Assembly (NCBI RefSeq): GCF_000444875.1
Contig: NC_021985.1
Location: 2,861,535-2,925,534 of the forward strand
DNA: 64,000 nt
Direction: 5' to 3'
From: Streptomyces collinus Tu 365
GTDB lineage: Bacteria; Actinomycetota; Actinomycetes; Streptomycetales; Streptomycetaceae
This document shows, piece by piece, positions 1 through 9,448 of the stretch. Position 1 is the stretch's first letter. The number at the start of each line of letters is the position of its first letter. Under the pieces are notes generated by a model, which saw nothing but the letters and a program-made list of their open reading frames with translations, was not told where the DNA came from and did no database searches. Both the position numbers and the translations under genes were made by a program.

Positions 1-558
1 GGCGCCGCCGTGCTGGTGGGCGTGGGTGGCGAAGGTGAAGGAGGTGATCAGCAGGACGACCAGGGCGATGCAGACCGACAGCATGTCGACCTTGCCGAGC
101 TTGGCCAGGGGCCGCTCGATCCAGCGCAGCCACTGGATGTCCCGGTCCTCGAAGATGAAGTCGAGGAAGATCATCAGCAGGAACATCCCGCCGAACGCGG
201 CGATCGAGGGGTGCGCGTCGGTGACGAGCTGCTGGTAGCGGTCCTTGTTGTTCAGGGCCAGGTCGACGGCCTCGACCGGGCCCATCTTGGCGCTGATGGC
301 GACGATGACGACGGGGAAGACCAGCCGCATGCCGAAGACGGCGATGAGCACGCCGACCGTGAGGAAGATCTTCTGCCAGAAGGCGTTCATCTTCTTCAGG
401 ATCCCGGCGTTGACCACCGCGTTGTCGAACGACAGCGAGATCTCCAGGACGGCGAGGATCGCCACGATCCCGAAGGCGGTCCACCCCCCGTAGAACGCCG
501 CCGCGACCAGGCCGAGCGCGGTAATCGCGAACGACCAGCCGAAGGTTTTCAGAAGCAC
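1..558 (-). CDS. DUF475 (TerC superfamily) integral membrane protein, 3' end outside window
   Basis: The first 186 codons of a reverse-strand gene that runs off the left edge. The protein is a polytopic membrane protein: hydrophobic segments at about residues 5-25, 27-48, 65-88, 120-140 and 155-175. The stretch LEISLSFDNAVVNAGIL, with an acidic residue inside a membrane helix, is typical of the DUF475/TerC superfamily. TerC proteins work with TerD-type proteins in tellurite and stress resistance, and two terD genes lie directly upstream, which supports a shared role. The GTG start at 558 is chosen because the helix-rich family N-terminus begins there; the ATG just upstream runs into a stop after two codons. 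A run of four G lies about 10 bases ahead. Exact substrate is unknown. Confidence 0.8.
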   Translation of the reverse strand, partial: MLLKTFGWSFAITALGLVAAAFYGGWTAFGIVAILAVLEISLSFDNAVVNAGILKKMNAFWQKIFLTVGVLIAVFGMRLVFPVVIVAISAKMGPVEAVDLALNNKDRYQQLVTDAHPSIAAFGGMFLLMIFLDFIFEDRDIQWLRWIERPLAKLGKVDMLSVCIALVVLLITSFTFATHAHQHGGA

Positions 559-636
559 AGTGGCTACCCCATCGTGTTGTGGGGGCACCTCCCGGACGAA
601 GTCGGGGAGGGGGTTTCCCCCGCGCTGCACTCAGCT

Positions 637-1215
637 TTACGAAACGTTGACTCCGAAGTCTAGAGCGATGCCGCGCAGACCCGAGGCGTACCCCTGTCCC
701 ACGGCCCTGAACTTCCATTCGCCCTGGTAGCGGTAGAGCTCGCCGAAGATCATCGCGGTCTCGGTGCTGGCGTCCTCGCTGAGGTCGTAGCGGGCCAGTT
801 CCTGCCCGTCGGCCTGGTTGACCACGCGGATGAACGCGTTGGACACCTGCCCGAAGGTCTGGCCGCGCTCGTCCGCCAGGTGGATCGAGACGGGGAAGAT
901 GACCTTCTCGCACTGGGGCGAGACCCTGGTCAGGTCGATCAGAATCGATTCGTCGTCGCCCTCGCCCTCACCGGTGAGGTTGTCACCGGTGTGCTCGACC
1001 GAGCCGTCGGGGCTGGTGAGCTGGTTGTAGAACACGAACCACTCGTCCCCCAGCACCCGGTTGCTCCCGTCGCACAGCAGGGCGCTGGCGTCGAGGTCGA
1101 AGGGGGCGCCGGTGGTGGAGCGCGCGTCCCAGCCGAGCCCGATCAGGACGTTGGTGAGGTTCGGTGCGGCTTTGGAGAGGGAGACGTTGCCTCCCTTGGC
1201 GAGCGTGACGCCCAT
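637..1215 (-). CDS. terD: TerD family protein (upstream of DUF475 gene)
   Basis: A 192-residue TerD/CABP1-type cytoplasmic protein. It has the family start [13 protein letters not shown], the core [11 protein letters not shown], the acidic [20 protein letters not shown] stretch that in TerD proteins contributes to calcium binding, and a C-terminal [13 protein letters not shown]. TerD proteins are linked to tellurite resistance, phage resistance and envelope stress, but their biochemical role is unsettled. Start: ATG at 1215 preceded by GGGGAGGA at good spacing. It is a tandem paralog of the next terD gene (about two thirds identical by eye) and is separated from it by a strong hairpin, so it may be transcribed partly on its own. 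It lies upstream of the DUF475 gene on the same strand. Confidence 0.93.
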   Translation of the reverse strand: MGVTLAKGGNVSLSKAAPNLTNVLIGLGWDARSTTGAPFDLDASALLCDGSNRVLGDEWFVFYNQLTSPDGSVEHTGDNLTGEGEGDDESILIDLTRVSPQCEKVIFPVSIHLADERGQTFGQVSNAFIRVVNQADGQELARYDLSEDASTETAMIFGELYRYQGEWKFRAVGQGYASGLRGIALDFGVNVS

Positions 1216-1260
1216 GATGCTGGTCCTCCCCTGATGGTGCTTTCCCTGGTTGTCCTGCAC

Positions 1261-1295
1261 GTCCGGCGCCGACCGTAAACGGTGCGGCGCCGGAC
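1261..1295 (-). terminator. Hairpin between the two terD genes
   Basis: An 11-bp GC stem (1261-1271 with 1285-1295) is continued by ACCGT/ACGGT around a two-base AA loop. It sits just after the stop codon of the upstream terD copy. No T-run follows, as is usual in Streptomyces. It probably ends or attenuates transcription of the upstream copy. Confidence 0.7.
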
Positions 1296-1315
1296 GGACG
1301 CGGGGGCTCCGGGCG

Positions 1316-1891
1316 TCAGACGTTGACGCCGAAGTCCTGGGCGATGCCCCGCAGGCCCGAGGCATAGCCCTGGCCGATGGCGCGGAACTTCCACTCCGCG
1401 CCGTGCCGGTACAGCTCGCCGAAGACCATCGCGGTCTCGGTGGAGGCGTCCTCGCTCAGGTCGTAGCGGGCGATCTCCTGCTCGCCCGCCTGGTTCACCA
1501 CGCGGATGAACGCGTTGCGGACCTGGCCGAAGGACTGCTGGCGGTTCTCGGCGTCGTAGATCGACACCGGGAAGACGATCTTCTCGACGTCGGCCGGGAC
1601 GCCGGCCAGGTTGATCTTGATCTGCTCGTCGTCGCCCTCGCCCTCACCGGTGATGTTGTCACCGGTGTGCTCGACCGAGCCGTCGGGGCTCTTGAGGTTG
1701 TTGAAGAAGACGAAGTGCTGGTCGCTGGCGACCTTGCCGGAGCTGTTCAGCAGCAGCGCGCTGGCGTCGAGGTCGAAGTCGGTGCCGGTCGTGGTGCGCA
1801 CGTCCCACCCGAGACCTACGATCACGGCGGTGAGGCCCGGGGCCTCCTTCGTCAGCGATACGTTGCCGCCCTTGCTGAGGCTGACTCCCAC
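1316..1891 (-). CDS. terD: TerD family protein (second copy)
   Basis: A 191-residue TerD protein. It starts at GTG 1891, seven bases after GGAGGA, with [19 protein letters not shown]. It shares the core [20 protein letters not shown], the acidic [16 protein letters not shown] calcium-type stretch and the C-terminal [18 protein letters not shown] with its neighbour at 637-1215. The two differ mainly in the middle (residues 95-125), so they are diverged tandem duplicates that are probably retained for different partners or conditions. It is the first gene of the terD-terD-DUF475 series. The 150-base region upstream, shared with the end of the peroxiredoxin gene, must hold its promoter, but no consensus promoter is obvious there. 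Confidence 0.93.
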   Translation of the reverse strand: MGVSLSKGGNVSLTKEAPGLTAVIVGLGWDVRTTTGTDFDLDASALLLNSSGKVASDQHFVFFNNLKSPDGSVEHTGDNITGEGEGDDEQIKINLAGVPADVEKIVFPVSIYDAENRQQSFGQVRNAFIRVVNQAGEQEIARYDLSEDASTETAMVFGELYRHGAEWKFRAIGQGYASGLRGIAQDFGVNV

Positions 1892-2041
1892 GGGTCCTCC
1901 ATGTGGTGTCCAGGGGCGAGAGCCCCGTCGTGCTACGGATATGGGATCAACGTGCCGATCCTAGTGACGGGTTCCCGCCCCCCGCAGACCCTGGACCCGA
2001 AGAACCACAGGTGTCGGATCACCGGTCGGTCACCCGTCGGC

Positions 2042-2500
2042 TCAGAGGGCGTCGAGCGCCTTCACGTACTCGTTCAGGTCGCGCGCGTCCGGCAGGCCGT
2101 TGACCACGGTCCACCGCACGACACCCTCCTTGTCGATGACGAAGGTGCCCCGGACGGCGCAGCCCTTGTCCTCGTCGAAGACGCCGTAGGCGCGCGAGAC
2201 GTTGCCGTGCGGCCAGAAGTCGGAGAGCAGCGGGTACTCCAGGCCCTCCTGCTCGGCGAAGACGCGCAGGGTGTGGATGGAGTCGTTGGAGACGGCGAGG
2301 AGCTGCGTGTCGCGGTCCGCGAACTGCGGCAGGTTGTCGCGCAGCTCGCACAGCTCGCCGGTGCACACGCCGGTGAAGGCGAAGGGGTAGAAGAGCAGGA
2401 CCACGTTCTTCTCGCCGCGGTAGTCGGCGAGCCGCACCGGGCGGCCGTGGTTGTCCTTGAGCTCGAAATCGGGCGCCTTGTCGCCGACCTGGATCGCCAT
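2042..2500 (-). CDS. Thioredoxin-fold peroxiredoxin, AhpE/BCP type
   Basis: A 152-residue cytoplasmic peroxiredoxin (AhpC/TSA fold) that should reduce hydrogen peroxide and organic or peroxynitrite peroxides. The active-site loop YPFAFTGVCTGELCELRD holds the peroxidatic Cys46, with the Pro, Thr and Arg expected around it. Cys51, five residues on, is placed like the resolving Cys of BCP enzymes, whereas mycobacterial AhpE has only the first Cys. Overall the sequence reads closest to AhpE with a BCP-like second Cys. Start at ATG 2500, with AAGGGAAG upstream. It is the last gene before the terD genes, and a strong terminator separates it from the DUF3052 gene upstream, so it needs its own promoter. 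Confidence 0.92.
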   Translation of the reverse strand: MAIQVGDKAPDFELKDNHGRPVRLADYRGEKNVVLLFYPFAFTGVCTGELCELRDNLPQFADRDTQLLAVSNDSIHTLRVFAEQEGLEYPLLSDFWPHGNVSRAYGVFDEDKGCAVRGTFVIDKEGVVRWTVVNGLPDARDLNEYVKALDAL

Positions 2501-2592
2501 CGTGGTGCTTCCCTTCGGTGGGCTGAGCGGGTGAGAGCGCGGCAGACGCTCGGCACCACCCTACGCAGCGATCACCGCGGGCAGGAGCGGAC

Positions 2593-2628
2593 CCTCGGAC
2601 GGGCCGGCCGGTGCCGGCCCGTCCGAGG
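2593..2628 (-). terminator. Strong hairpin terminator after DUF3052 gene
   Basis: A perfect 16-bp stem (2593-2608 with 2613-2628) closes on a four-base CGGT loop. It lies 21 bases beyond the stop codon of the reverse-strand DUF3052 gene. One of the longest perfect hairpins in the window. Confidence 0.85.
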
Positions 2629-2648
2629 CGCCCGAAGGCGGGGCGGTC

Positions 2649-3089
2649 CTACCTCTTGCCGGACTTGGCGGCCTTCGGCGTCGCCAGGCGCGAGCCGCTC
2701 CAGTCCTTGCCGACGCTGACGCTCTTGGACGCGGTCAGTCCGGCGGTCGTCGCGGCTTCCGAGATGTCGCTCGGCTCCACGTACCCCGAACGGCCGGTCT
2801 TCGGCGTGAGGAGCAGGATGGCACCGCCCTCTTCGATGTACGTGGTGGCGTCCACCAGCGCATCCGTGAGGTCACCGTCGTCATCACGGAACCACAGCAC
2901 GACGGCATCGGCCACGTCGTCGTAGTCCTCGTCCATGAGGTCGGCCTCGATGACTTCCTCAATGGCCTCGCGGAGCTCCTGATCGACGTCGTCGTCGTAG
3001 CCGATCTCCTGGACCACCTGCCCGGGCTGGAACCCCAGCCTGGCGGCAGGGTTCGTCCGCTCCTCCGCGTGGTCCGCGGTCGCGCTCAC
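2649..3089 (-). CDS. DUF3052 family protein
   Basis: A 146-residue acidic cytoplasmic protein of the actinobacterial DUF3052 family. The family core is visible: ARLGFQPGQVVQEIGYDDDVD, a helix rich in Asp and Glu, VVLWFRDDDGDLTDALVDA, and ILLLTPKTGRSGYVEPSDI followed by a lysine-rich tail. No catalytic motif can be named and the function is unknown. The order DUF3052 next to aceE, divergently transcribed, is what I recall in Streptomyces. Start is placed at GTG 3089 because AGGAGG lies six bases before it. An ATG 18 bases further upstream in the same frame overlaps that ribosome site and is unlikely. Confidence 0.85.
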   Translation of the reverse strand: MSATADHAEERTNPAARLGFQPGQVVQEIGYDDDVDQELREAIEEVIEADLMDEDYDDVADAVVLWFRDDDGDLTDALVDATTYIEEGGAILLLTPKTGRSGYVEPSDISEAATTAGLTASKSVSVGKDWSGSRLATPKAAKSGKR

Positions 3090-3533
3090 GGGTTGCCTCC
3101 TGATCATGTCTTGATGAATATCTCAGCCACGCGCGTGCGCGAAGCATTGGCCGTAGTCCACACGGGCGGGACGGATCGCGCAAGTACCCGGCCGTTCAGA
3201 CCGCCGAAACGGTGACGATCCTGGCCGTGTCGCCGCAACTCCTGGCACCGTACCCCGATTCGTCGAGAGCCACATCACACCGATGTGCCCGCTTTGCACG
3301 GTTCGGAATCATCCGGCCCTCCGAGCTTCGAACAACTATGCCAAGTCCGTCACACCCCGGGCGTATCGTTGCGTTTTGACCGGCCCGGCACCCGGATCGC
3401 CCCGGATGGAGATGACGTACGCCTTCCCGAGGTACACGATGGGGACCGGTGCAGGAGCGAGAAGTACCGCGAAATGCCGAGGCAGAACCGGAACAACCGA
3501 ACAAAAGCGGCCCTCTGACAGGTAAGGAACAGC
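3090..3533. other. Intergenic region between DUF3052 and aceE
   Basis: A 444-base divergent promoter region. I see no credible gene: the short open frames here lack Streptomyces codon bias and ribosome sites. AAGGA at 3521-3525 serves aceE. A TTGACC at 3376-3381 could be a -35 element, but no good -10 follows. A lone TTCGAACA (3327-3334) resembles half of the IclR-type motif discussed elsewhere. No strong hairpin. Confidence 0.6.
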
Positions 3534-6281
3534 GTGCCTTCCGGATCCGATCGTAATCCGATCATCATTGGCGGCCTTCCGAGTCAGGTTCCTGACTTCG
3601 ATCCCGAAGAGACCCAGGAGTGGCTCGACTCGCTCGACGCCGCCGTGGACGAGCGCGGCCGGGAGCGGGCCCGCTATCTCATGCTGCGCCTGATCGAGCG
3701 GGCCCGCGAGAAGCGCGTGGCCGTGCCCGAGATGCGCAGCACGGACTACGTCAACACGATCCCCACCAAGAGCGAGCCGTTCTTCCCGGGCAACGAGGAG
3801 ATCGAGCGCAAGATCCTGAACGCCACGCGCTGGAACGCGGCCGTGATGGTCTCCCGCGCGCAGCGCCCCGGCATCGGGGTCGGCGGCCACATCGCCACCT
3901 TCGCCTCCTCCGCCTCGCTGTACGACGTCGGCTTCAACCACTTCTTCCGCGGCAAGGACGACGGCAAAGGCGGCGACCAGGTCTTCTTCCAGGGGCACGC
4001 CTCCCCCGGCATCTACGCGCGCGCCTTTCTGCTCGACCGGCTCAGCGCCGAGCAGCTCGACGGCTTCCGCCAGGAGAAGTCGAAGTACCCGAACGGGCTC
4101 TCCAGCTACCCGCACCCGCGCTCCATGCCGGACTTCTGGGAGTTCCCGACGGTCTCGATGGGCCTCGGCCCGCTCGGTGCGATCTTCCAGGCGCGGATGA
4201 ACCGCTACATGGAGGCGCGCGGCATCGCCGACACCTCCGACTCGCACGTGTGGGCGTTCCTCGGGGACGGCGAGATGGACGAGCCGGAGTCGCTCGGCCA
4301 GCTCAGCATCGCCGCGCGCGAGGGCCTGGACAACCTGACCTTCGTCGTCAACTGCAACCTCCAGCGCCTGGACGGCCCGGTGCGCGGCAACGGCAAGATC
4401 ATCCAGGAGCTGGAGTCGGTCTTCCGGGGCGCCGGCTGGAACGTGATCAAGCTGATCTGGGACCGCACCTGGGACCCGCTGCTCGCCCAGGACCGCGACG
4501 GCGTCCTGGTGAACCGGATGAACACGACCCCGGACGGGCAGTTCCAGACGTACGCCACCGAGTCCGGCTCCTACATCCGTGAGCACTTCTTCGGCGACGA
4601 CCTGCGGCTGCGCGCGATGGTCGAGAACATGACCGACGACCAGATCCTGCACCTGGGCCGCGGCGGTCACGACCACCGCAAGATCTACGCGGCGTTCAAG
4701 GCGGCCAAGGAGCACAAGGGCCAGCCCACGGTCATCCTGGCCAAGACGGTCAAGGGATGGACGCTGGGCCCGAACTTCGAGGGCCGCAACGCCACGCACC
4801 AGATGAAGAAGCTGACGGTCGACGACCTCAAGCGCTTCCGCGACCGGCTGCACCTGCCGATCTCCGACAAGGAGCTGGAGTCCGGCGCCCCGCCGTACTA
4901 CCACCCGGGCCGGGAGACGGAGGAGATCCAGTACATGCACGACATGCGCAAGGCGTGCGGCGGGTACGTCCCGACGCGTGTCGTGCGCTCCCAGCCGCTC
5001 GCGCTGCCGGACGACAAGACGTACGCCACCGTGAAGAAGGGCACCGGTCAGCAGTCCATCGCCACCACGATGGCGTTCGTCCGGCTGCTCAAGGACCTCA
5101 TGCGGGACAAGGAGATCGGCAGGCGGTTCGTGCTGATCGCGCCGGACGAGTACCGCACGTTCGGCATGGACTCGTTCTTCCCGAGCGCGAAGATCTACAA
5201 CCCGCTCGGCCAGCAGTACGAGTCGGTGGACCGGGAGCTGCTGCTCGCCTACAAGGAGTCGCCGACCGGCCAGATGCTGCACGACGGCATCTCGGAGGCG
5301 GGCTGCACGGCCTCGCTGATCGCGGCGGGCTCCGCCTACGCCACGCACGGCGAGCCGCTGATCCCGGTCTACGTCTTCTACTCGATGTTCGGTTTCCAGC
5401 GCACCGGTGACCAGTTCTGGCAGATGGCCGACCAGCTCTCGCGCGGTTTCGTCCTGGGCGCGACCGCGGGCCGTACGACCCTGACCGGTGAGGGGCTGCA
5501 GCACGCCGACGGGCACTCGCAGCTGCTGGCCTCCACCAACCCGGCGTGCGTCGCGTACGACCCGGCCTACGCCTACGAGATCGCCCACATCGTCCAGGAC
5601 GGCCTGCGCCGGATGTACGGCGGCGACAGCGAGCACCCGCACGGCGAGGACGTCTTCTACTACCTCACCGTCTACAACGAGCCCATCCAGCACCCGGCCG
5701 AGCCGGCCGACGTGGACGTCGAGGGCATCCTCAAGGGCCTCCACCGGATCTCGGCGGGCACGGCCGGTGCCGTCGCGGTGCAGATCATGGCGTCCGGTGT
5801 CGCGGTGCCGTGGGCCCTGGAGGCGCAGCGCATCCTCGCCGAGGACTGGAACGTCCGGGCCGACGTCTGGTCGGCGACGTCGTGGAACGAGCTGCGCCGC
5901 GAGGCCGTCGCCGTGGAGGAGCACAACCTGCTGCACCCGGAGGAGGAGCAGCGGGTGCCGTGGGTGACGCAGAAGCTGAGCGGGGCCGAGGGTCCGTTCG
6001 TGGCCGTGTCCGACTGGATGCGGTCGGTCCCGGACCAGATCGCCCGGTGGGTGCCCGGGACGTACCAGTCGCTGGGCGCGGACGGCTTCGGCTTCGCCGA
6101 CACCCGGGGCGCGGCCCGCCGCTTCTTCCACATCGACGCCCCGTCGATCGTGGTGGCGGTGCTGACCGAGCTGGCCCGGGAGGGCAAGGTCGACCGGTCG
6201 GCGCTGAAGCAGGCGATCGACCGTTACCGGCTGCTGGACGTCTCGGCGGCGGACCCGGGGGCCGCGGGCGGCGACGCGTAG
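3534..6281 (+). CDS. aceE: Pyruvate dehydrogenase E1 component, homodimeric type
   Basis: A 915-residue thiamine-diphosphate enzyme that decarboxylates pyruvate and acetylates the lipoyl domain of E2 on the way to acetyl-CoA. Length and sequence fit the homodimeric AceE family. The ThDP motif begins [12 protein letters not shown] near residue 245 and ends at NCN about 28 residues later. [31 protein letters not shown] and the transketolase-like pyrimidine domain (residues about 500-700, with [31 protein letters not shown]) are also present. Start GTG 3534 follows AAGGA with eight bases between. No E2 or E3 gene is adjacent, as is usual for this gene in Streptomyces. A perfect hairpin lies just after it, so it is probably monocistronic. 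Confidence 0.97.
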   Translation: MPSGSDRNPIIIGGLPSQVPDFDPEETQEWLDSLDAAVDERGRERARYLMLRLIERAREKRVAVPEMRSTDYVNTIPTKSEPFFPGNEEIERKILNATRWNAAVMVSRAQRPGIGVGGHIATFASSASLYDVGFNHFFRGKDDGKGGDQVFFQGHASPGIYARAFLLDRLSAEQLDGFRQEKSKYPNGLSSYPHPRSMPDFWEFPTVSMGLGPLGAIFQARMNRYMEARGIADTSDSHVWAFLGDGEMDEPESLGQLSIAAREGLDNLTFVVNCNLQRLDGPVRGNGKIIQELESVFRGAGWNVIKLIWDRTWDPLLAQDRDGVLVNRMNTTPDGQFQTYATESGSYIREHFFGDDLRLRAMVENMTDDQILHLGRGGHDHRKIYAAFKAAKEHKGQPTVILAKTVKGWTLGPNFEGRNATHQMKKLTVDDLKRFRDRLHLPISDKELESGAPPYYHPGRETEEIQYMHDMRKACGGYVPTRVVRSQPLALPDDKTYATVKKGTGQQSIATTMAFVRLLKDLMRDKEIGRRFVLIAPDEYRTFGMDSFFPSAKIYNPLGQQYESVDRELLLAYKESPTGQMLHDGISEAGCTASLIAAGSAYATHGEPLIPVYVFYSMFGFQRTGDQFWQMADQLSRGFVLGATAGRTTLTGEGLQHADGHSQLLASTNPACVAYDPAYAYEIAHIVQDGLRRMYGGDSEHPHGEDVFYYLTVYNEPIQHPAEPADVDVEGILKGLHRISAGTAGAVAVQIMASGVAVPWALEAQRILAEDWNVRADVWSATSWNELRREAVAVEEHNLLHPEEEQRVPWVTQKLSGAEGPFVAVSDWMRSVPDQIARWVPGTYQSLGADGFGFADTRGAARRFFHIDAPSIVVAVLTELAREGKVDRSALKQAIDRYRLLDVSAADPGAAGGDA

Positions 6282-6319
6282 CCAGGGGCCGGGCGGCCAG
6301 GGACGGTCGCGCGAACGGC

Positions 6320-6354
6320 CGAGGGCGGCGGAGCAGGGGGCTCCGCCGCCCTCG
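6320..6354 (+). terminator. aceE terminator
   Basis: A perfect 15-bp GC stem (6320-6334 with 6340-6354) around a five-base loop, 39 bases after the aceE stop. It lies only 22 bases before the next start codon, so it also insulates the channel gene. Confidence 0.85.
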
Positions 6355-6375
6355 CGGCTTCCCTACGATGCGGGC

Positions 6376-7119
6376 ATGGAGCGACGAGCGGCGCAGCTGC
6401 GGTGGGAACGGCACACCCAACGGCCCCTGCTGGCACTGGCCGTGGCCTTCGCCCTCGCGTACGCCGTGCCCATCGTGGACGGTTCGGCGGGTCGCACCGT
6501 GACGTCGCTGTGCACGGTGGTGGAGTGGACGGTGTGGGGCGCCTTCGCCGTCGACTACCTGATGCGGCTGGCGCTCACCCCGCGGCGCCGGGACTTCGTC
6601 CGGACGCACTGGCCCGACCTGTGCGCGGTGGTGCTGCCGGTGCTGCAGCCGCTGAGGCTGCTGCGGCTGGTGTCCACACTGCTGCTGGTGGGGCGGCGGG
6701 CTCGGATGGCTCCGCAGATCCGGCTGACCACCTATGTGGTGGGCTCGGTGATCGGGCTGCTGATGTTCGGCTCGCTGGCCGTGCTCTCGGTGGAGCGGGA
6801 CTCGCCGAACGGGAACATCCGGACGCTGGGTGACGCGGTGTGGTGGTCGTTCACGACCATGACGACGGTGGGGTACGGGGACCACGCCCCGACGACCGGG
6901 CTCGGGCGGATGATCGCGGTCGGGCTGATGCTCTCGGGGATCGCGCTGCTCGGTGTCGTCACCGCGAACATCGCCGCCTGGTTCATCTCCCGGTTCGAGA
7001 AGGACGACGTGGAGGAGCGGCGGCAGACCGAGGCGATCGCCGCGCTGGCCGAGGAGGTCCGGCTGCTGCGGGCCGAGGTCGCCCGGCTGGCGGCGGAGCG
7101 GCAGGAACAGCCGCGCTGA
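6376..7119 (+). CDS. Six-helix voltage-gated-type potassium channel
   Basis: A 247-residue membrane protein with the selectivity filter TMTTVGYGD near residue 165. Six hydrophobic segments can be laid out as S1 (about 17-36), S2 (48-70), S3 (78-92), a short S4 with only two or three arginines (95-112), S5 (118-140) and S6 (176-200). The C-terminal 45 residues form a likely coiled coil (QTEAIAALAEEVRLLRAEV). It should be a tetrameric K+ channel with weak or no voltage sensing, since the S4 charge ladder is reduced. There is no ribosome site; TACGAT at 6364-6369, six bases before the ATG, points to a leaderless mRNA. Confidence 0.92.
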   Translation: MERRAAQLRWERHTQRPLLALAVAFALAYAVPIVDGSAGRTVTSLCTVVEWTVWGAFAVDYLMRLALTPRRRDFVRTHWPDLCAVVLPVLQPLRLLRLVSTLLLVGRRARMAPQIRLTTYVVGSVIGLLMFGSLAVLSVERDSPNGNIRTLGDAVWWSFTTMTTVGYGDHAPTTGLGRMIAVGLMLSGIALLGVVTANIAAWFISRFEKDDVEERRQTEAIAALAEEVRLLRAEVARLAAERQEQPR

Positions 7120-7175
7120 ACGGCGGACACGCGGCGGCCCGCGGTGCGGCGGCCGTGCCGCCGTCGGCCCGCGGG

Positions 7176-7222
7176 CCGGTCGGTCCGTCCGGTCCGTCCG
7201 GTCGGGTTCCGTTCGGTCCGGT
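7176..7222. repeat. GTCCG-rich short tandem repeat between convergent genes
   Basis: Variations of GGTCCGTCC are repeated five or six times in the spacer between the channel gene and the DUF4190 gene. A small hairpin (GGCGGC/GCCGCC, 7148-7162) lies beside it. Probably slippage-derived spacer that also helps end transcription. Confidence 0.5.
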
Positions 7223-7530
7223 CAGAGCAGTCCGTGTCCCCAAGTGGCCGCGCCCGCCAGGGCGATGATGGCCAGGAGGGTGTCGATGGCGCCCAGCACC
7301 AGGGCCACCAGGGCCGGGATGCCGTGGTCGGAGGACCATTTGCGGCCCATCGACTGCCAGCCGCAGAACATCGCGACCGGGCCCAGGACGATGCCCAGTG
7401 CGAAGAAGCCGGCCACGGCGCAGATCGTGCCGATGATGCCGAGCGTCGCACGGTCCGGCCCGGTCCGTTGCCATGTCCGGCCTCGTGACCGGGGGTACCC
7501 GCGCGTTCCGTGCCCGAAGCCTGCCATCAT
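7222..7530 (-). CDS. Small DUF4190-like membrane protein
   Basis: A 102-residue protein with a short basic N-terminus (residues 1-27) and two membrane helices (about 30-52 and 71-96) separated by WQSMGRKWSSDHG. This two-helix pattern with a GIVLGPVAMFCGWQSM loop is typical of DUF4190 proteins, which are of unknown function. Two ATG codons stand in tandem at 7530 and 7527; GGGAG lies about six bases upstream of the first. It is convergent with the channel gene. An open 230-base stretch separates it from the MFS gene upstream on the same strand, so it has its own promoter or is read through from there. Confidence 0.72.
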   Translation of the reverse strand: MMAGFGHGTRGYPRSRGRTWQRTGPDRATLGIIGTICAVAGFFALGIVLGPVAMFCGWQSMGRKWSSDHGIPALVALVLGAIDTLLAIIALAGAATWGHGLL

Positions 7531-7763
7531 CAACTCCCTGATCGTCGTGGACAGTTCGGCTTCACAGGGCGGGTACCCCGGATGGGCGCGGGCAGACCTG
7601 CGCGCGCTGCCCCCCTCCAGCAGCGCGCGCCGCGGCCCGTGTCCTCCCATGTCTTGCGGAGGACTTGACCCACTGTGACCTGCGGCGCGCGCCGGGAGCG
7701 AGGGATCTTCGGCGCCGTCACCCTGATAGGCGAATCCACCGACCGGGACCGGGCGGTCCCGGA

Positions 7764-9383
7764 TCAGATGTGACCGACGCCCGCGCCCGCCTCCGCGTTC
7801 TCGCCGCGCTTGGTGAGCAGCGCGACGAGGACGGCCACCGCCGCCACGCCCGCCGCGACCAGGGAGGCGAGGCTCATGCCGGAGATGAAGGTGTCGTGGG
7901 CGACGGCGGTGATCTTCGCGACGATCGGCTCCGGGGTGCCCTTGGCGACCGGGGCCACGCCGACCTGGACGGCCTCGGAGGCCTGGTCCAGCTGCCGGGG
8001 GTCGAGCTTCGGCAGTCCGGCGCCGGTCCAATTGCCCTGCAGGTCGCTGTCGACCTTGGAGGCCATCACGGCACCCAGCACCGCGGTGCCGAGGCTGCCG
8101 CCGATCTGCATGGCCGCCTGCTGGAGGCCGCCCGCCACGCCGGACAGCTCCATGGGCGCGTTGCCGACGATGACCTCGGTGGCGCCGACCATGACCGGCG
8201 CGAGGCCGAGGCCGAGGAGGGCGAACCAGACGGACATCGCGCCGCTGCCGGTGTCGGCCTTGAGCGTCGACATGCCGTACATGGCGATCGCGGTCGCGGC
8301 CATGCCGCCGGCCAGCGGGATGCGCGGGCCGAGCTTGGTGATCGCGGCGCCGGCGAGCGGCGAGCCGACGATCATCATGCCGGTGAGGGGCAGCAGGTGC
8401 AGACCGGCGTCGATGGGGCTCATGCCGTGCACGTTCTGGAGGTAGAACGTCACGAAGAACAGGCCGCCCATGAAGGCGATCGCCATCAGGACCATGAGGA
8501 CGACACCCGCGGACAGCGGGACCGAGCGGAACATGCCCAGCGGGATCAGCGGTTCGGCGACCTTCGTCTCCCAGACGGCGAAGAGCGCGAACAGCAGCGC
8601 CGAGGCACCGATGAACAGCCAGGTCTTGCCGTCCCCCCAGCCCCAGGCCGGGGCCTTGATGAGCGCCCACACCAGGCAGAACATCGCGCCGGAGAGCAGG
8701 ACGATGCCGGGCAGGTCGAAGGAGCGCGGCGCGTTGTGGGCTCGGTGGTCCAGCAGGATCAGCAGGCCGAGGACGAGGGCGACGAGGCCCACCGGCACGT
8801 TGACGAAGAACACCGACTGCCAGTTGACGTGCTCGACCAGCACACCGCCGAGGATCGGGCCGCCCGCGGTGGAGGCGCCGATCACCATGCCCCAGATACC
8901 GATCGCCATGTTGAGCTTCTCGGCCGGGAAGGTCGCCCGCAGCAGACCGAGCGCGGCCGGCATCAGCAGCGCGCCGAAGAGGCCCTGGAAGACACGGAAG
9001 GTGACGACCGCGGCGATGCTGTGCGACAGGCCGATGGCGCCCGAGGCGGCGGCGAAGCCGGTGACGCCGATCAGGAAGGTCTGCCGGTGGCCGAAGCGGT
9101 CACCGAGCTTGCCCGCGGTGATCAGGGAGACCGCGAGGGCGAGGAAGTAGGCGTTGGTGATCCACTGCACGTCCGAGAAGCTCGCGTGCAGGTCCTTCGC
9201 GATGGCCGGGTTGGCGATCGCCACGATGGTGCCGTCGAGGGCCACCATCATGACCCCGACGGCGACGGTGATGAGGGTGAGCCACGGATGCCCGCGCAGC
9301 CCCGTGGCCGGGGTCGGCTCCGACGGGGCGGACGCCGCCTTGTCCCCCGGCCCCGTGGTGTCGACGGTGGTCTGACTAGTCAT
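7764..9383 (-). CDS. MFS drug exporter, DHA2 (14-helix, EmrB/QacA) family
   Basis: A 539-residue proton-driven efflux protein. The family motifs are present: VALDGTIVAIANPAI in helix 1 (DHA2 motif D1), GKLGDRFGHRQ (motif A, loop 2-3) and the helix-5 motif C, GASTAGGPILGG. Length and number of hydrophobic segments fit 14 helices. Residues 1-30 form a polar cytoplasmic tail. The start at ATG 9383 has no ribosome site. A TAGCCT hexamer (9395-9390 on this strand) six bases ahead and TTGTCA (9419-9414) 18 bases further up give a promoter for a leaderless mRNA. The divergent TetR gene, with overlapping promoter, is its likely repressor. Substrate unknown; the nearest recalled annotation is a tetracenomycin-resistance-like exporter. 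Confidence 0.93.
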   Translation of the reverse strand: MTSQTTVDTTGPGDKAASAPSEPTPATGLRGHPWLTLITVAVGVMMVALDGTIVAIANPAIAKDLHASFSDVQWITNAYFLALAVSLITAGKLGDRFGHRQTFLIGVTGFAAASGAIGLSHSIAAVVTFRVFQGLFGALLMPAALGLLRATFPAEKLNMAIGIWGMVIGASTAGGPILGGVLVEHVNWQSVFFVNVPVGLVALVLGLLILLDHRAHNAPRSFDLPGIVLLSGAMFCLVWALIKAPAWGWGDGKTWLFIGASALLFALFAVWETKVAEPLIPLGMFRSVPLSAGVVLMVLMAIAFMGGLFFVTFYLQNVHGMSPIDAGLHLLPLTGMMIVGSPLAGAAITKLGPRIPLAGGMAATAIAMYGMSTLKADTGSGAMSVWFALLGLGLAPVMVGATEVIVGNAPMELSGVAGGLQQAAMQIGGSLGTAVLGAVMASKVDSDLQGNWTGAGLPKLDPRQLDQASEAVQVGVAPVAKGTPEPIVAKITAVAHDTFISGMSLASLVAAGVAAVAVLVALLTKRGENAEAGAGVGHI

Positions 9384-9389
9384 GTAATG

Positions 9390-9442
9390 AGGCTAGTGAC
9401 AGTCGCTGACAATTGACAAACCATTTCACAAGTCGGTAACTG
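9390..9442. promoter_or_regulatory. Back-to-back promoters of MFS exporter and TetR with TGACA repeats
   Basis: Forward: TTGACA (9413-9418), 18 bases, TAACTG (9437-9442), then ATG at 9449. Reverse: TTGTCA (9419-9414), 18 bases, TAGCCT (9395-9390), then ATG at 9383. The two -35 boxes lie on the same bases. TGACA occurs at 9397, 9407, 9414 and 9441, which is a candidate for TetR recognition. A protein bound here would block both promoters. Confidence 0.6.
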
Positions 9443-9448
9443 ACACCT

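Noticed and set aside
3327..3334. TTCGAACA half-site in front of aceE
   Set aside because: Only half of the IclR-type palindrome, with no supporting left half. Expected by chance in 64 kb.
3196..3504. Short open frames on both strands in the DUF3052-aceE gap
   Set aside because: No ribosome site, poor codon bias and no family resemblance. Treated as promoter region.
3336..6131. A 931-codon reverse-strand frame opposite aceE
   Set aside because: Low-complexity shadow of a perfectly recognisable E1 enzyme; no ribosome site at its start.
7176..7222. GTCCG repeats as a possible binding array or attachment site
   Set aside because: No dyad of useful length and no integrase or tRNA nearby. More likely slippage in a convergent spacer.
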